The translations under genes were made by a program, and so were the position numbers. Shown in pieces: positions 41,537 to 50,795 of a DNA stretch of 64,000 bases; positions within the stretch are counted from its first letter, which is position 1, and every line of letters starts with the position of its first letter. This stretch comes from Brevundimonas sp. G8 (GTDB taxonomy: Bacteria > Pseudomonadota > Alphaproteobacteria > Caulobacterales > Caulobacteraceae). Under the pieces are notes generated by a model. The model saw only the letters and a program-made list of their open reading frames with translations, did no database searches and was not told the origin of the DNA. The DNA lies in the NCBI RefSeq assembly GCF_902506205.1, contig NZ_LR732816.1:2241604-2305603 (forward strand), given 5' to 3'.

Positions 41537-42547
41537 TTAGTGGGCGGCAGCGTAGGCTTCCACCTCGGCGACCCGAGCAGCCTTCTCCGCCTCGCTCAGG
41601 AACGACCCCTCGAAACTGTTGCGCGCCAGCAGCGTCACCTGATCCTTCGTCAGGCCGACCGCCGCCGCCAGCCGGCTGTAGTTGTCGTTCACGTATCCGC
41701 CGAAATAGGACGGGTCGTCCGAGTTCAGGGTGACGTGCAGGCCCCGGCGCAGCATTTCGGGCACGGGGTGATCCTTCAGATCGTCGACGACACACAGTTT
41801 CAAATTCGACAGCGGGCAGACGGTCAGGGTCATCTGCTCGCGCGCCAGCCGCTCGACCAGGGCCTCGTCCTCCATAGACCGATTGCCGTGGTCCATCCGG
41901 TCGATGTTCAGCAGGTCCAGCGCCTCGTGGACATAGGCCGGCGGACCCTCCTCGCCGGCGTGGGCGCACAGTTTCAGGCCCAGGTCGCGGGCGGCGGCGA
42001 AGACGCGCTGGAACTTGGACGGCGGATGACCGACCTCCGACGAATCCAGCCCCACGCCGATGAAATGATGCAGATAGGGCTTGGCCGCCTCCAGCGTCGC
42101 GAAAGCCTCGTCCTCGGTCAGGTGACGCAGGAAGCTGAGAATCAGGCCTGAACTGACGCCCAGTTCCGCCTTGGCCCGGTCCATGCCCGCGATCAGCCCC
42201 TCGACCACGACGCCGAACGGCACGCCCCGGTCGGTATGGGTCTGGGGATCGAAGAAGATCTCGGCGTGCCGCACATTGTCGGCGGCCGCCCGCTGGAAAT
42301 AGGCGAAGGCCAGATCCTCGAAATCCTTGCGGGTCAGCAGGACGGCGGCCCCGGCGTAGTAGATGTCCAGGAAGTCTTGCAGGTTCGAGAAATCATAGGC
42401 GGCCCGGACCGCCTCGACGCTGTCGTAGGGGATGGACACACCGTTGCGCTGCGCCAGTTCGAACATCAGTTCCGGCTCCAGCGAGCCTTCGATGTGCAGG
42501 TGCAGTTCAGCCTTGGGCAGGCCGGCGATATAGGTGTCGAGCGACAT
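41537..42547 (-). CDS. Adenine deaminase (adenosine deaminase family)
   Basis: The 336-residue metal-dependent deaminase has the zinc motif AELHLHIEGSLEPEL, HAGEEGP with the catalytic glutamate, the third metal ligand in RMDHGNRS and the catalytic SDDPSYFGG. The GSLEPEL variant of the first motif is that of the adenine deaminase subfamily (yeast Aah1 and bacterial relatives) rather than adenosine deaminase, so adenine to hypoxanthine is the preferred call. GGAGAT lies six bases before the ATG at 42547. Confidence 0.87.
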   Translation of the reverse strand: MSLDTYIAGLPKAELHLHIEGSLEPELMFELAQRNGVSIPYDSVEAVRAAYDFSNLQDFLDIYYAGAAVLLTRKDFEDLAFAYFQRAAADNVRHAEIFFDPQTHTDRGVPFGVVVEGLIAGMDRAKAELGVSSGLILSFLRHLTEDEAFATLEAAKPYLHHFIGVGLDSSEVGHPPSKFQRVFAAARDLGLKLCAHAGEEGPPAYVHEALDLLNIDRMDHGNRSMEDEALVERLAREQMTLTVCPLSNLKLCVVDDLKDHPVPEMLRRGLHVTLNSDDPSYFGGYVNDNYSRLAAAVGLTKDQVTLLARNSFEGSFLSEAEKAARVAEVEAYAAAH

Positions 42548-42581
42548 GGGCGATCTCCGGGAGGACATCGCCCAGTCTAAC

Positions 42582-44384
42582 CTACATCCGCTCCGGCGTG
42601 TCGATTCCCAGTAGGTTCAGCGCGATTTCCAGCTGGCGCAGCGCCGCCGCCGACAGGGCCAGACGCGAACGTTTGGTCGCCTCGTCAGGCGCGATCAGGA
42701 CGGGGCAGGCGGCGTAGAATTTCGAGAACGACTGCGCCACGCGATAGGCGTGCTCGGCCACCAGGTGCGGCATCCGCTTGTCGTAGGCGTCGGACACGGC
42801 GGTGCTGAATGCGTCCAGCGTCAGGGCCAGGTCGCGTTCGGCCGGTTCGGCGATCACGATGGCGCCGGGCGTCAGTCCCTGTTCGGCGCCCTTGCGCAGC
42901 AGGGATTTGATGCGGACCGACTGGTACAGCAGATAGGGGCCGGTCTTGCCCTCGAAGCTCATGAACCGGTCGAGGTCGAAGACGTAGCTGGTGGTGCGCG
43001 CGTTCGACAGGTCGGCGAACTTGAGGGCGGCGATGGCCACCTTGTGCGCGATAGCTTCGAATTCTTGAGGCGACAGGTCGTCGCCAAGCTTGGCCTCGTG
43101 CAGACGCTCGCGCGCCTTGTCCGTCGCCTGATCGATCAGGTCGCGCAGTTTCAGCACCCCGCCCGCGCGGGTCTTGAAGGGTTTGCCGTCCTGGCCGTTC
43201 ATGGTGCCGAAGCCCAGATGCTCAAGCGCGCCCGGTTCGGCGTAGCCGGCCAGGTAAGCGGCGCGGAACACCTGTTCGAAATGCTCGGCCTGGCGTTCGT
43301 CGACGACATAGAGGGCCAGGTCGGGCGACAGAGCCTTCTTGCGGTCCAGGATCGTGGCCAGGTCGGTCGTGCCGTACATGGCCGAGCCTTCCGAGCTGAT
43401 GACCAGCAGAGGCGGAGGCGACGGCGCCTCGATCACCGAGCCGTCGGCCAGCTTCTTCTTGCGGGTTTCGCCCGGCTTGGCGACATGGACCACCTGGGCG
43501 CCGTCGTCCTCGACCAGCAGGCCGGTCGCCTTCAAATGCGCCAGCATTTCCGGCATCTGGGGGTCGGCGTCGCTCTCGCCGTTCCACAGGTCGAAATCGA
43601 CCGAAAGGTCGCCGTATTCACGCTTCAGCGCCTCGCGGCTGACGGCCACGAAATGCTGCCAAAGCGCGCGGTAGCCGGGACGCCCGTTCTGCAGCTCCGC
43701 CGTCGCCTTGCGGGCGCGGTCGCGGAAGGCGGGGTCTTCCTTGGCCTTGCCTGCCGCCAGCGGATACAGCCGGTCCAGGTCGGCCAGGGTCACGGGACTG
43801 TCGGCCGGGAAGGGACCGTCGCTCTCGGCCATGAAGCCTTCAGCCAGGCCTTCGTCGCCGCAGGCTGTGATCAGCAGGCCCATCTGGAAGCCCCAGTCGC
43901 CGAAGTGGGCGTCGCCGGTGACGTGGTCGCCCCGGAAGCGGAACAGCCGCTTCAGGCTCTCGCCAATGATGGCGCTGCGCAGGTGGCCGACGTGCATCGG
44001 CTTGGCCACGTTCGGACCGCCGAAATCAATCACCACCTTGCGCGGATCGGCGACGGCGGCGGCGCCGGCGTGCTCGGCGTCGGCCGAGACCTCGGCGGCG
44101 CGTTCGGACAGAAGCGCGTCAGAGAGCTTCAGATTGATGAAGCCTGGCCCCGCCACCTCGACCGAGGTGAAGCGCGGATCGGCCGTCAGGCGGTCGGCGA
44201 TCTTCGTCGCCAGTTCGCGCGGATTGGCCTTCAGCGCCTTGGCGGCGGCCAAGGCGCCGTTCGACTGGAAGTCGGCCAGGTCGGGGCGGTCCGACGGCGT
44301 GACGCGCGCCAGGGCCGCATCCACGCCTTCGGCGGCGAAGGCGGCGGCGACCGCTTCGCTGAGGACGGTCTTCAAATCAGCCAT
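42582..44384 (-). CDS. argS: Arginyl-tRNA synthetase
   Basis: This class I synthetase charges tRNA-Arg. The 600-residue protein has the HIGH-type motif in [20 protein letters not shown], a KMSKS-region counterpart around KPFKTRAGG (degenerate as in many ArgS), and the DALR anticodon-binding domain at the end ([19 protein letters not shown]). In many alphaproteobacteria argS sits between dgt and the SPOR gene; here it is 20 kb away, preceded with no gap by a secreted hypothetical gene. Confidence 0.97.
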   Translation of the reverse strand: MADLKTVLSEAVAAAFAAEGVDAALARVTPSDRPDLADFQSNGALAAAKALKANPRELATKIADRLTADPRFTSVEVAGPGFINLKLSDALLSERAAEVSADAEHAGAAAVADPRKVVIDFGGPNVAKPMHVGHLRSAIIGESLKRLFRFRGDHVTGDAHFGDWGFQMGLLITACGDEGLAEGFMAESDGPFPADSPVTLADLDRLYPLAAGKAKEDPAFRDRARKATAELQNGRPGYRALWQHFVAVSREALKREYGDLSVDFDLWNGESDADPQMPEMLAHLKATGLLVEDDGAQVVHVAKPGETRKKKLADGSVIEAPSPPPLLVISSEGSAMYGTTDLATILDRKKALSPDLALYVVDERQAEHFEQVFRAAYLAGYAEPGALEHLGFGTMNGQDGKPFKTRAGGVLKLRDLIDQATDKARERLHEAKLGDDLSPQEFEAIAHKVAIAALKFADLSNARTTSYVFDLDRFMSFEGKTGPYLLYQSVRIKSLLRKGAEQGLTPGAIVIAEPAERDLALTLDAFSTAVSDAYDKRMPHLVAEHAYRVAQSFSKFYAACPVLIAPDEATKRSRLALSAAALRQLEIALNLLGIDTPERM

Positions 44385-45065
44385 TTATTCGCTCGGTGCG
44401 GCGGCGGGTGCGGGCGCGGCGGGCGTCGTGCCGGCGTTGACGCGGAAGCGGCTGCCCGAGCGGTTGAACTCGGCCATCTCCGGCGTCACGTCGAAACCGA
44501 CCAGGATCTCGAAGTTGCCGCCGCTGGTGTCCACGCCGGCGCGGGGGATGACGATGGTGCGTTCCTCGTTGACCGAGGCGGTGCGCTGACCGGCGAAGTT
44601 CACCGGCAGGTCGAAATATTCCTTGGACAGGATGGCGCTGTTGCGCTCGGTCACGGCGACCCAGTAGCGATAGGTGCGCTGGTCGCTGGTCGCCTGAGGC
44701 CCGCGGCCCAGTTGGAACAGCATGCCAATGTCCACGCGAATCGGATCGGCCTCGCGATATTCGCAGTCCGACGAAATGCCTTCGATCTCGCCGGTGTAGC
44801 CGACGTTGGAAATGGCGGCGCGGCCGCCCTCCAGCTCGACGTAGCGGGCGGCGTCGTAGAGGATCTTCACATAGGGGCAGGGGCCGGCGTTGGCGCGGCG
44901 ACGCAAGGGGGCGATGCGCGGCGCGCGGCTGGGAGCGGCTTGCTCGCCCGAGGCCGGCTGTTGTTGTCCGCCGCGCTGGCGTTGAGACGTTTGAGCCTCG
45001 GCGGCGACAGGCAGGACGGAGGCCGCAATCGAGAGGGCGGCCAGGGCGGTGAACACGCGACGCAT
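44385..45065 (-). CDS. Secreted hypothetical protein upstream of argS
   Basis: The 226-residue product has a signal peptide (RRVFTALAALSIAASVLPVAAEA|Q), a Gln/Arg/Ala-rich linker, and a folded domain with CPYVKILYDAARYVELEG and SSDCEYREADPI, whose two cysteines may form a disulphide, then a Pro/Ala-rich tail. Similar proteins in Caulobacteraceae are usually annotated only as signal-sequence-containing. Its stop codon directly abuts the argS start codon, so both are in one transcript. Confidence 0.78.
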   Translation of the reverse strand: MRRVFTALAALSIAASVLPVAAEAQTSQRQRGGQQQPASGEQAAPSRAPRIAPLRRRANAGPCPYVKILYDAARYVELEGGRAAISNVGYTGEIEGISSDCEYREADPIRVDIGMLFQLGRGPQATSDQRTYRYWVAVTERNSAILSKEYFDLPVNFAGQRTASVNEERTIVIPRAGVDTSGGNFEILVGFDVTPEMAEFNRSGSRFRVNAGTTPAAPAPAAAPSE

Positions 45066-45175
45066 CAGCTTATTTTTCCGACAGCGAGAGAGGGCGCACG
45101 ATGATCGGCGGCCGATCATCAACGCTCGCCGCTGATAGCGGCTAAAGCGAGGCGCGGCAAACGCTTGCTGGCCTG

Positions 45176-45619
45176 TCAGCGCTCCATCACCAGACAGGTC
45201 GAGGTCGCGGTGGCGTACAGCTTGCCATCCAGCCCGCGCAGATCGGCCTCGGCGAAGGCGGCGCGGCGGCCGGCCTGAACGATCCGCCCCTCGGCCCGAA
45301 CGGGCGTGCCTGCGCTCAGCGCCTTGTGAAAGACGGTCTTCAGCTCAAGCGTCGTATAGGTCTGGCCTGGCCGCAGCGTCGAATGGACCACGCAGCCGCA
45401 GGCCGAATCCAGCACGGTGGCGATCCAGCCGCCGTGCACGCTGCCCAGCGGATTATAGACGGCCGTGGTGGGGATGGCCTCGAAGACGACACGGCCTTCC
45501 TCGACCTCGGTCAGTTCGAAACCGACGGTGCGGGCGATGGGCGCGATGAAGCCGCCGGTCAGGCCCAGGCGAAGCTGCTCGACCCCGGACATGGCGGCGA
45601 TATCGAGCGTGTCGGTCAT
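45176..45619 (-). CDS. PaaI-family hotdog thioesterase
   Basis: The 147-residue protein is a hotdog-fold thioesterase of the PaaI type: PLGSVHGGWIATVLDSACGCVVHSTL contains the usual HGG and the active-site acid, and TYTTLELKTVFHKAL follows. It should hydrolyse acyl-CoA thioesters. A good AGGAG precedes the ATG. It is separated from the BamF-like gene by a hairpin. Confidence 0.87.
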   Translation of the reverse strand: MTDTLDIAAMSGVEQLRLGLTGGFIAPIARTVGFELTEVEEGRVVFEAIPTTAVYNPLGSVHGGWIATVLDSACGCVVHSTLRPGQTYTTLELKTVFHKALSAGTPVRAEGRIVQAGRRAAFAEADLRGLDGKLYATATSTCLVMER

Positions 45620-45654
45620 GCAAACGGCTCCTGATCAGGTCCGTTTACAATAAG

Positions 45655-45683
45655 GACGGACGCTGCTGTGGCAAGCGTCCGTC
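45655..45683 (-). terminator. Hairpin behind the BamF-like gene
   Basis: GACGGACGC (45655-45663) and GCGTCCGTC (45675-45683) form a 9-bp stem with an 11-base loop, 11 bp after the stop of the BamF-like gene. On the minus strand CTTATTGT follows, a weak U-rich tail. Confidence 0.5.
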
Positions 45684-45693
45684 GTCTGCGGTC

Positions 45694-46260
45694 TTACAGG
45701 CCGGGCAGTTTGAAGCCGCCGCTGCGGCGCGGCTGGATCGTGATGGCCTGCTGGCCGCCGGTCAGGGCCTGGAGGCGGGCGGCCTCGGTCGTGGCGTCGA
45801 TAGTCTTCTGGCCTTCGGCGGTCTGACGCGTGGTGGGGGCTTGGGTCGAGGCGTCGTCCTTGCGCCAGAACATCAGGCGGTTGGCGAAGCTTTCGTCCTT
45901 GTGCGCCAGGTCGCCGAACTCGTCGTCGACGACATAGCGGGCCAGGGGATCGGCCTGTTCGCCGCCGGCCTGGGCCACCAGAACCTGCTCGCCCGGCGTG
46001 CGGGTGACGGCCTGGCGCTGACCCAGAAGGATCTGACGCGCGGCGCTTTCCGGGGCCAGTTCCTGCGGGCGCGGCTGGCCGGGTGCGGGCGGACGCAGGC
46101 CGTACTCGGGCGGGATGCTGAGCGGGGCGGTGGAGACGGTGACGAACTCGTCCGGCACGACCTTGGTCAGGCCGATGCCCTGTTTCAGGCTGCCGCAGGC
46201 CGAGACGGCCAGGGCGGAGGAGGCGACGAGGGTCAGGACGGCGACACTGCGGATACGCAT
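45694..46260 (-). CDS. DUF3035 lipoprotein, BamF-like outer-membrane assembly subunit
   Basis: The 188-residue protein has a lipoprotein signal with lipobox (LAVSACGSLKQ), so it is lipid-anchored at Cys22. The following VVPDEFVTVSTAPLSIPPEYGLRPPAPG is the DUF3035 signature. In alphaproteobacteria this family includes BamF, described as a lipoprotein subunit of the beta-barrel assembly machine carrying a BamC-like motif. It lies downstream of lspA, whose product would process its signal. Own promoter likely, since terminator-like hairpins separate it from lspA. Confidence 0.78.
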   Translation of the reverse strand: MRIRSVAVLTLVASSALAVSACGSLKQGIGLTKVVPDEFVTVSTAPLSIPPEYGLRPPAPGQPRPQELAPESAARQILLGQRQAVTRTPGEQVLVAQAGGEQADPLARYVVDDEFGDLAHKDESFANRLMFWRKDDASTQAPTTRQTAEGQKTIDATTEAARLQALTGGQQAITIQPRRSGGFKLPGL

Positions 46261-46362
46261 GGTTTCAGGCTCTGGTCGGCTGATGCACGAAACGCCGCAA
46301 CGGCGTTGTTGGCATAGTGAAGACGGGGTGATTACGACTTTTCAGGGGCTACGCCAACCTCG

Positions 46363-46412
46363 GAGCCTGATCGGCCGAGGCGGCGATCCCGCCGAGGCCG
46401 TGAATCAGGCTC
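46363..46412. other. Long imperfect hairpin between lspA and the BamF-like gene
   Basis: GAGCCTGAT (46363-46371) pairs with ATCAGGCTC (46404-46412); inside, CGGCC pairs with GGCCG and GGCGG with CCGCC, giving one long stem of about 20 pairs. It lies in the 170-bp gap and may be a second stop signal or a leader structure for the BamF-like mRNA. Confidence 0.5.
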
Positions 46413-46440
46413 GAAAAATGGAAAGCCGGTTCAGGCTTTC
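46413..46440 (-). terminator. Intrinsic terminator at the end of lspA
   Basis: GAAAGCC (46421-46427) and GGCTTTC (46434-46440) form a 7-bp stem that includes the lspA stop codon; on the minus strand it is followed by CATTTTTC, a short U-run. Confidence 0.6.
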
Positions 46441-46916
46441 GCGGGCTTGTCTGACAGCAGGCTGTCCAGAATCAACAGGACCACGCCGATGGTGATGGCG
46501 CTGTCGGCGACGTTGAACACCCAAGGGAAGACGCCCGTGCCCGAGAAGTCGATGAAGTCGACGACATAGCCGAAGCGGATACGGTCGATCACATTGCCCA
46601 GCGCCCCGCCCATGACGAAGCCGATGGCGGTGATCAGCAGGCGACGGTTCGACTGCGTAGCCCACCAGGCCAGGCCTGCCGAGACGACGATGGAAAAGAT
46701 CGCCAGGCCCCAGCGCGCTTCGCCCCCGCCGAACAGGCCAAAGCTGACGCCGGTGTTCTCGACCCAGCTGAAGTTCAGGATCGGCGGCAGGACGGGGACG
46801 CGCCCGACCTCGTGCAGCATCACGCCGCTGATGATCCAGGCCTTGGTCAACTGATCCAGGACGATGATCAGGAGGGCGAACACATAGGCGGTGACGGCGA
46901 GGCGCGTGATCTTCAT
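46431..46916 (-). CDS. lspA: Lipoprotein signal peptidase (signal peptidase II)
   Basis: LspA cleaves the signal of prolipoproteins in the inner membrane. The 161-residue protein has four helices and the two catalytic aspartates in GNVIDRIRFGYVVDFI and WVFNVADSAITIG. DQLTKAWI near the N-terminus and VENTGVSFGLF are also family landmarks. Upstream is xseA, 52 bp away and on the same strand. Confidence 0.95.
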   Translation of the reverse strand: MKITRLAVTAYVFALLIIVLDQLTKAWIISGVMLHEVGRVPVLPPILNFSWVENTGVSFGLFGGGEARWGLAIFSIVVSAGLAWWATQSNRRLLITAIGFVMGGALGNVIDRIRFGYVVDFIDFSGTGVFPWVFNVADSAITIGVVLLILDSLLSDKPAKA

Positions 46917-46968
46917 GGGGCGCGGTTAGCAGGAAGCGGCGCCGGGGCGAAGCGGAAAACGGCGCGCT

Positions 46969-48564
46969 TCAGAACAGACTGCCCTGACCGGCCGCCGGCG
47001 GCTTTGGCTTGACGATCGGACGCGGCGACGCCGGGCGGGGTTCGCCGCCGTCGATGGTTGCGGGTTGAGACCCGTCGCCGAACACCAGCCGGACGGCCTG
47101 ACCCGCCTCCAGCGCCCGGGCCGAGGTGATCCAGCCGCCGTCCGAATCCTCGACGCGGGCGAAGCCGGGCTTGGGCCGGCCGGGATCCAGCGTCGTCAGC
47201 GCCCGCGACAGAGCCGCCAGACGGTCGGCGTCCCGCTCCAGCCGACGCGGCATGACGCCGTCAAGCCGCGCGCCGACGGCCGCAAGCCGAGCCTCGCGCT
47301 GATCCAGCCGCCGGTGCAGCGGTTCGGGCGACAGGCGGGCGGAGACCTGAAGCAGCCGCCGCTCGCCCCTTGCCACGCCGGCTTGAAGGGCCGCTCCCAG
47401 CCTATCGCCCGCGCCGCGCAACCGATCCTGACCCCGCTCGATCCGTGTGCGCAGCAGGGCCGGGCTCAGTTTGCCGCCCGTCACCGCCAGATGCCGCTCG
47501 TGCAAGGCGACGTTGCGTTGCAGGCCCGATCCGAGGCGGCTGGCCGCGTGATCCAGCCGCTGCTGCGCCAGGGCCAGCAGATCCTCCGGCCGCGCCGGCA
47601 GGCCGCGCGCCACGGCCCGCAGGCGCGTGCGCCGATCCTCGATCAGCCGACCGCCTGCCTGAACCATGCGCCGGTCCATGTCGGCGACGGCGTAGCGCAG
47701 GTCCGCCAGAACCGGCGTCGCCATTTCCGCCGCGCCGGTCGGCGTCGGCGCCCTGCGATCCGAGACGAAGTCGATCAGGGTCGTGTCCGTCTCGTGCCCC
47801 ACGGCCGAGATGATGGGGATGCGCGCCGCCGCCACCGTGCGGGCCAGGCCTTCGTCGTTGAAACACCACAGGTCCTCGACCGACCCGCCGCCCCGCGCGA
47901 CGATCAGCAGGTCCGGGCGCGGGATCGGCCCGTCCGGCGTCATTGCGTCGAAGCCGCGAATGGCGTTCGACACCTGGCCGCACGCCGCCTCGCCCTGGAC
48001 CACCGCCGGCCAGACGATCACGCGGCAGGGCCAGCGTTCGGCGATCCGGTGCAGCACGTCGCGGATCACGGCGCCGGTCGGGCTGGTAATCACGCCGATG
48101 ACGGCGGGGAAGGCGGGCAGGGCCTTCTTGCGGCCCGGCTCGAACAGGCCTTCTTCGCGTAGCCGAAGCTTCAGCCGCTCCAACTGGGCCAGCAGGGCGC
48201 CGGCGCCGGCCGCCTCCATGCTCTCGATCACGATCTGATAGGACGACCGCGCCGGATAGGAAGTGATCTTGCCGGTGACGATGACCTCCAGCCCGGCCTC
48301 GGGCTGCACGCCCAGGCCCCGCGCCGATCCCTTCCACACCACGCCGTCGATGGCGGACTTGTCGTCCTTCAGCGTCAGATAGATGTGGCCCGAGGCGTGG
48401 CGGTTGACCTTGGAGATCTCGCCGCGCAGCCGCACATGGCCGAACCGGTCCTCCAGCGTGCGCTTCAGCGCAAAGGACAGCTCCGAGATCGACAGGGGCG
48501 GATTGTTGTCGCGCGGGGCAGGGGCCTCTGCCGGTCCCTCGAACACATAGGAGTCGTCGCTCAT
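46969..48564 (-). CDS. xseA: Exodeoxyribonuclease VII large subunit
   Basis: XseA is the large subunit of exonuclease VII, which degrades single-stranded DNA. The 531-residue protein starts with an OB-fold domain ([45 protein letters not shown]), then has [22 protein letters not shown] and [57 protein letters not shown], and a long arginine-rich coiled coil. All are typical. The small subunit gene is not nearby. Confidence 0.95.
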   Translation of the reverse strand: MSDDSYVFEGPAEAPAPRDNNPPLSISELSFALKRTLEDRFGHVRLRGEISKVNRHASGHIYLTLKDDKSAIDGVVWKGSARGLGVQPEAGLEVIVTGKITSYPARSSYQIVIESMEAAGAGALLAQLERLKLRLREEGLFEPGRKKALPAFPAVIGVITSPTGAVIRDVLHRIAERWPCRVIVWPAVVQGEAACGQVSNAIRGFDAMTPDGPIPRPDLLIVARGGGSVEDLWCFNDEGLARTVAAARIPIISAVGHETDTTLIDFVSDRRAPTPTGAAEMATPVLADLRYAVADMDRRMVQAGGRLIEDRRTRLRAVARGLPARPEDLLALAQQRLDHAASRLGSGLQRNVALHERHLAVTGGKLSPALLRTRIERGQDRLRGAGDRLGAALQAGVARGERRLLQVSARLSPEPLHRRLDQREARLAAVGARLDGVMPRRLERDADRLAALSRALTTLDPGRPKPGFARVEDSDGGWITSARALEAGQAVRLVFGDGSQPATIDGGEPRPASPRPIVKPKPPAAGQGSLF

Positions 48565-48628
48565 GGGTTCACCTTAGCCTGCGTCGATCCGCGCGGGAAC
48601 GCCGTGCGCGCCGCGCCGTTCGACTTTC

Positions 48629-48790
48629 ATGGCCGCCGACCCGCAAGGAACCGATCCGTCCGACCAGGACCCGCATGAGCGCGATCTCTCGCGCCGTGCC
48701 GGAGGCGGCGGCGCCATGAGCCCGTGGTTGATCATCGGCTGCATCATTCTGTTGGGTCTGGGCGTCTATGTCCTCTCGGCCCTGCTCTAG
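48629..48790 (+). CDS. 53-residue single-helix membrane protein
   Basis: A short frame encodes a polar, acidic/arginine-rich N-terminal half (AADPQGTDPSDQDPHERDLS) and one clean C-terminal membrane helix (SPWLIIGCIILLGLGVYVLSALL). It is likely a small inner-membrane protein. It reads divergently from xseA and lies 15 bp ahead of the PRC-type lipoprotein gene, so the two could share a transcript. Evidence is the amphipathic layout, the compact spacing and typical codon use. Confidence 0.6.
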   Translation: MAADPQGTDPSDQDPHERDLSRRAGGGGAMSPWLIIGCIILLGLGVYVLSALL

Positions 48791-48805
48791 TTCGTCAGGA
48801 AACGT

Positions 48806-49234
48806 ATGAACCGTCTTGTCTCCCTTGCCACCGTCCTCTGCCTGGGCGCCGTCGCCGCCTGTTCGGATCGCGACGACGATTTCGTTCAGGCCCCCGCGCC
48901 GGGCGCGGCCCCGGTCGCCCTGCCGGAACAGCAGGCCGACACGGCGGCGACGAACGCCGCCCTGGCCTTCAACATGAACCGCGACCAGTTGGAGGACGCG
49001 GACCTGTATTCGCACGCCAACGCCGATCTGGGCGATGTCGAAACCCTGGTGCTGGACGCCTCTGGCGCCCTGACCCATCTTGTGGTCGAGCTTGAGGGGC
49101 CGGGCGACATGAAGGTGCTGGTGCCGGTCGCCGACGTGGCCCCTATCGACCGTAACGGCGACAGGGATCTGGTCACCGATCTGACGCCGGGCCAGCTTCA
49201 GGCCCTGCCGGCCTGGACCCCACCCGCACGTTGA
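48806..49234 (+). CDS. PRC-barrel-type lipoprotein
   Basis: The 142-residue product starts with a lipoprotein signal (MNRLVSLATVLCLGAVAACSD, lipid on Cys19). After an acidic/Pro linker it has a beta-rich domain DLYSHANADLGDVETLVLDASGALTHLVVELEG...VPVADVAPIDRNGD that resembles a PRC-barrel. It is probably envelope-anchored; function unknown. purD follows 62 bp on. Confidence 0.75.
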   Translation: MNRLVSLATVLCLGAVAACSDRDDDFVQAPAPGAAPVALPEQQADTAATNAALAFNMNRDQLEDADLYSHANADLGDVETLVLDASGALTHLVVELEGPGDMKVLVPVADVAPIDRNGDRDLVTDLTPGQLQALPAWTPPAR

Positions 49235-49261
49235 ATGCAGCGTTAAATCTGACGGGTGCTT

Positions 49262-49283
49262 GACCGGCCGGCGACGGCCGGTC
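49262..49283 (+). terminator. GC-rich hairpin between the PRC lipoprotein gene and purD
   Basis: GACCGGCCG (49262-49270), loop GCGA, CGGCCGGTC (49275-49283) is a perfect 9-bp stem. No T-run follows and the purD ATG is 13 bases away. It may stop transcription by another route or shape the purD leader. Confidence 0.45.
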
Positions 49284-49296
49284 ATTGCCCGGTCTC

Positions 49297-50571
49297 ATGA
49301 ACATTCTTCTCGTCGGATCGGGCGGCCGCGAACACGCCCTGGCCTGGAAGATCGCCCAGTCGCCGCTCGTCACGCGCCTGGTCGCCGCGCCCGGCAACCC
49401 CGGCATCGAGAAGCTGTGCGAGCTTCGCGCCATCAAGGTCGATGACGCCGACGGCCTGGCGGCACTGGCGCGTGAGATCAAGGCCGACCTGGTCGTGGTC
49501 GGACCCGAGGTGGCGCTGGCCGCTGGTCTGGCTGACCGTCTGGCCTCGGCGAGCATCCCCTGCTTCGGCCCCACGGCCAAGGCGGCGCAGCTGGAAACCT
49601 CCAAGGCCTTCTCCAAGGCCTTCCTCGAACGCCACGAAATCCCCACCGCCGGTTACGGCGTCTATGACACCGTCAAGGACGCCAAGGCCGCGCTGGACGT
49701 GTTCAAGCCGCCCTATGTCATCAAGGCCGACGGCCTGGCCGCCGGCAAGGGTGTGGCCATCAGCCCCGACCGCCCCGACGCCGAGGCCGAGATCGAGCGC
49801 ATGCTGGGCGGCCGTTTCGGCGCGGCCGGCGCCCCCGTCGTGATCGAGGAGTTCATGGACGGCGAGGAGGGGTCGCTGTTCGCCCTGTGCGACGGTCAGC
49901 GCGCCCTGCTGTTCGGCGGCGCTCAGGACCACAAGCGCGCCTTCGACGGCGATCTGGGGCCGAACACCGGCGGCATGGGCGCCTATTCGCCCGCTCCCGT
50001 CTTCACGCCCGACCTGGTGCAGCAGGCCGACGACCTGATCGTCCAGCCGACCATCCGCAAGATGGCCGAGGAGGGCGCGCCCTATCGCGGCGTCCTCTAT
50101 GCCGGTCTGATGGCGACCGACGAAGGCCCCAAGGTGGTCGAGTTCAACGCCCGTTTCGGCGACCCGGAATGCCAGGTGCTGATGATGCGGATGGCGGGCG
50201 ACATCGTCCCCTATCTGCTGGGCTGCGCGCGCGGCGATGTCGCTGGCCTGGCCTCGCCGGCCTTCAAGCCTCAAACGGTGATCTGCGTGGTCATGGCCGC
50301 CAAGGGCTATCCCGACAGCCCGCTGGAAGGTTCGATCATCCGCGGCGCCGATCAGGATTTCGGCCCTCACGTCCAGGTCTTCCACGCCGGGACCAAGCGT
50401 CGCGACGACGGGCTTCTGGCCGCCTCGGGCGGTCGCGTCCTGAACGTCTGCGCCGAGGGCGACGACATCGCCCAGGCCCGCGAGCGCGCCTATGACGCGA
50501 TCCGCAAGATCGACTGGCCCGGCGGCTTCAACCGCTCCGACATCGGCTGGCGCGCGCTGGAGCGGGGCTGA
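49297..50571 (+). CDS. purD: Phosphoribosylamine-glycine ligase
   Basis: PurD joins phosphoribosylamine and glycine in purine synthesis. The 424-residue ATP-grasp enzyme begins MNILLVGSGGREHALAWKIAQSP, has FSKAFLERHEIPTAGY, KADGLAAGKGV, EEGSLFALCDG, GPNTGGMGAYSPAP and EFNARFGDPECQ. The ATG at 49297 is preferred to a TTG four codons upstream because it matches the family start. Confidence 0.96.
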   Translation: MNILLVGSGGREHALAWKIAQSPLVTRLVAAPGNPGIEKLCELRAIKVDDADGLAALAREIKADLVVVGPEVALAAGLADRLASASIPCFGPTAKAAQLETSKAFSKAFLERHEIPTAGYGVYDTVKDAKAALDVFKPPYVIKADGLAAGKGVAISPDRPDAEAEIERMLGGRFGAAGAPVVIEEFMDGEEGSLFALCDGQRALLFGGAQDHKRAFDGDLGPNTGGMGAYSPAPVFTPDLVQQADDLIVQPTIRKMAEEGAPYRGVLYAGLMATDEGPKVVEFNARFGDPECQVLMMRMAGDIVPYLLGCARGDVAGLASPAFKPQTVICVVMAAKGYPDSPLEGSIIRGADQDFGPHVQVFHAGTKRRDDGLLAASGGRVLNVCAEGDDIAQARERAYDAIRKIDWPGGFNRSDIGWRALERG

Positions 50572-50603
50572 CCGTATCGGCGGGGTGTGGTAGGAGTTAA
50601 TCC

Positions 50604-50795
50604 ATGGCTGATCCTGCAATCGATCACGACGACGAAGACCTGTTCTCGACGCCTGATGACGCGGCGGACGAGGCCGCAACCTTGCGGGGTCTGGCGGACG
50701 CAGCGGCAGGACGGGTCGTCGACAACGAAACCGTCATGCGTTGGGTCGAGTCATGGTCGACGGCCAATCCGCTGCCCCGGCCGAAATGCGGCTAG
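50604..50795 (+). CDS. Antitoxin of a RelB/ParD-like type II module
   Basis: The 63-residue acidic protein ends AAGRVVDNETVMRWVESWSTANPLPRPK, the tail common in small antitoxins that pair with ParE/RelE toxins. It has GGAG eight bases before the ATG. The next gene overlaps its 3' end by 10 bp and encodes the toxin. DNA-binding and autoregulation are expected but no operator is evident by eye. Confidence 0.8.
   Translation: MADPAIDHDDEDLFSTPDDAADEAATLRGLADAAAGRVVDNETVMRWVESWSTANPLPRPKCG

Noticed and set aside
42750-45104. 784-codon open frame antisense to argS
   Set aside because: Low-complexity Gly/Ala/Arg composition typical of an antisense frame in high-GC DNA; argS is unambiguous.
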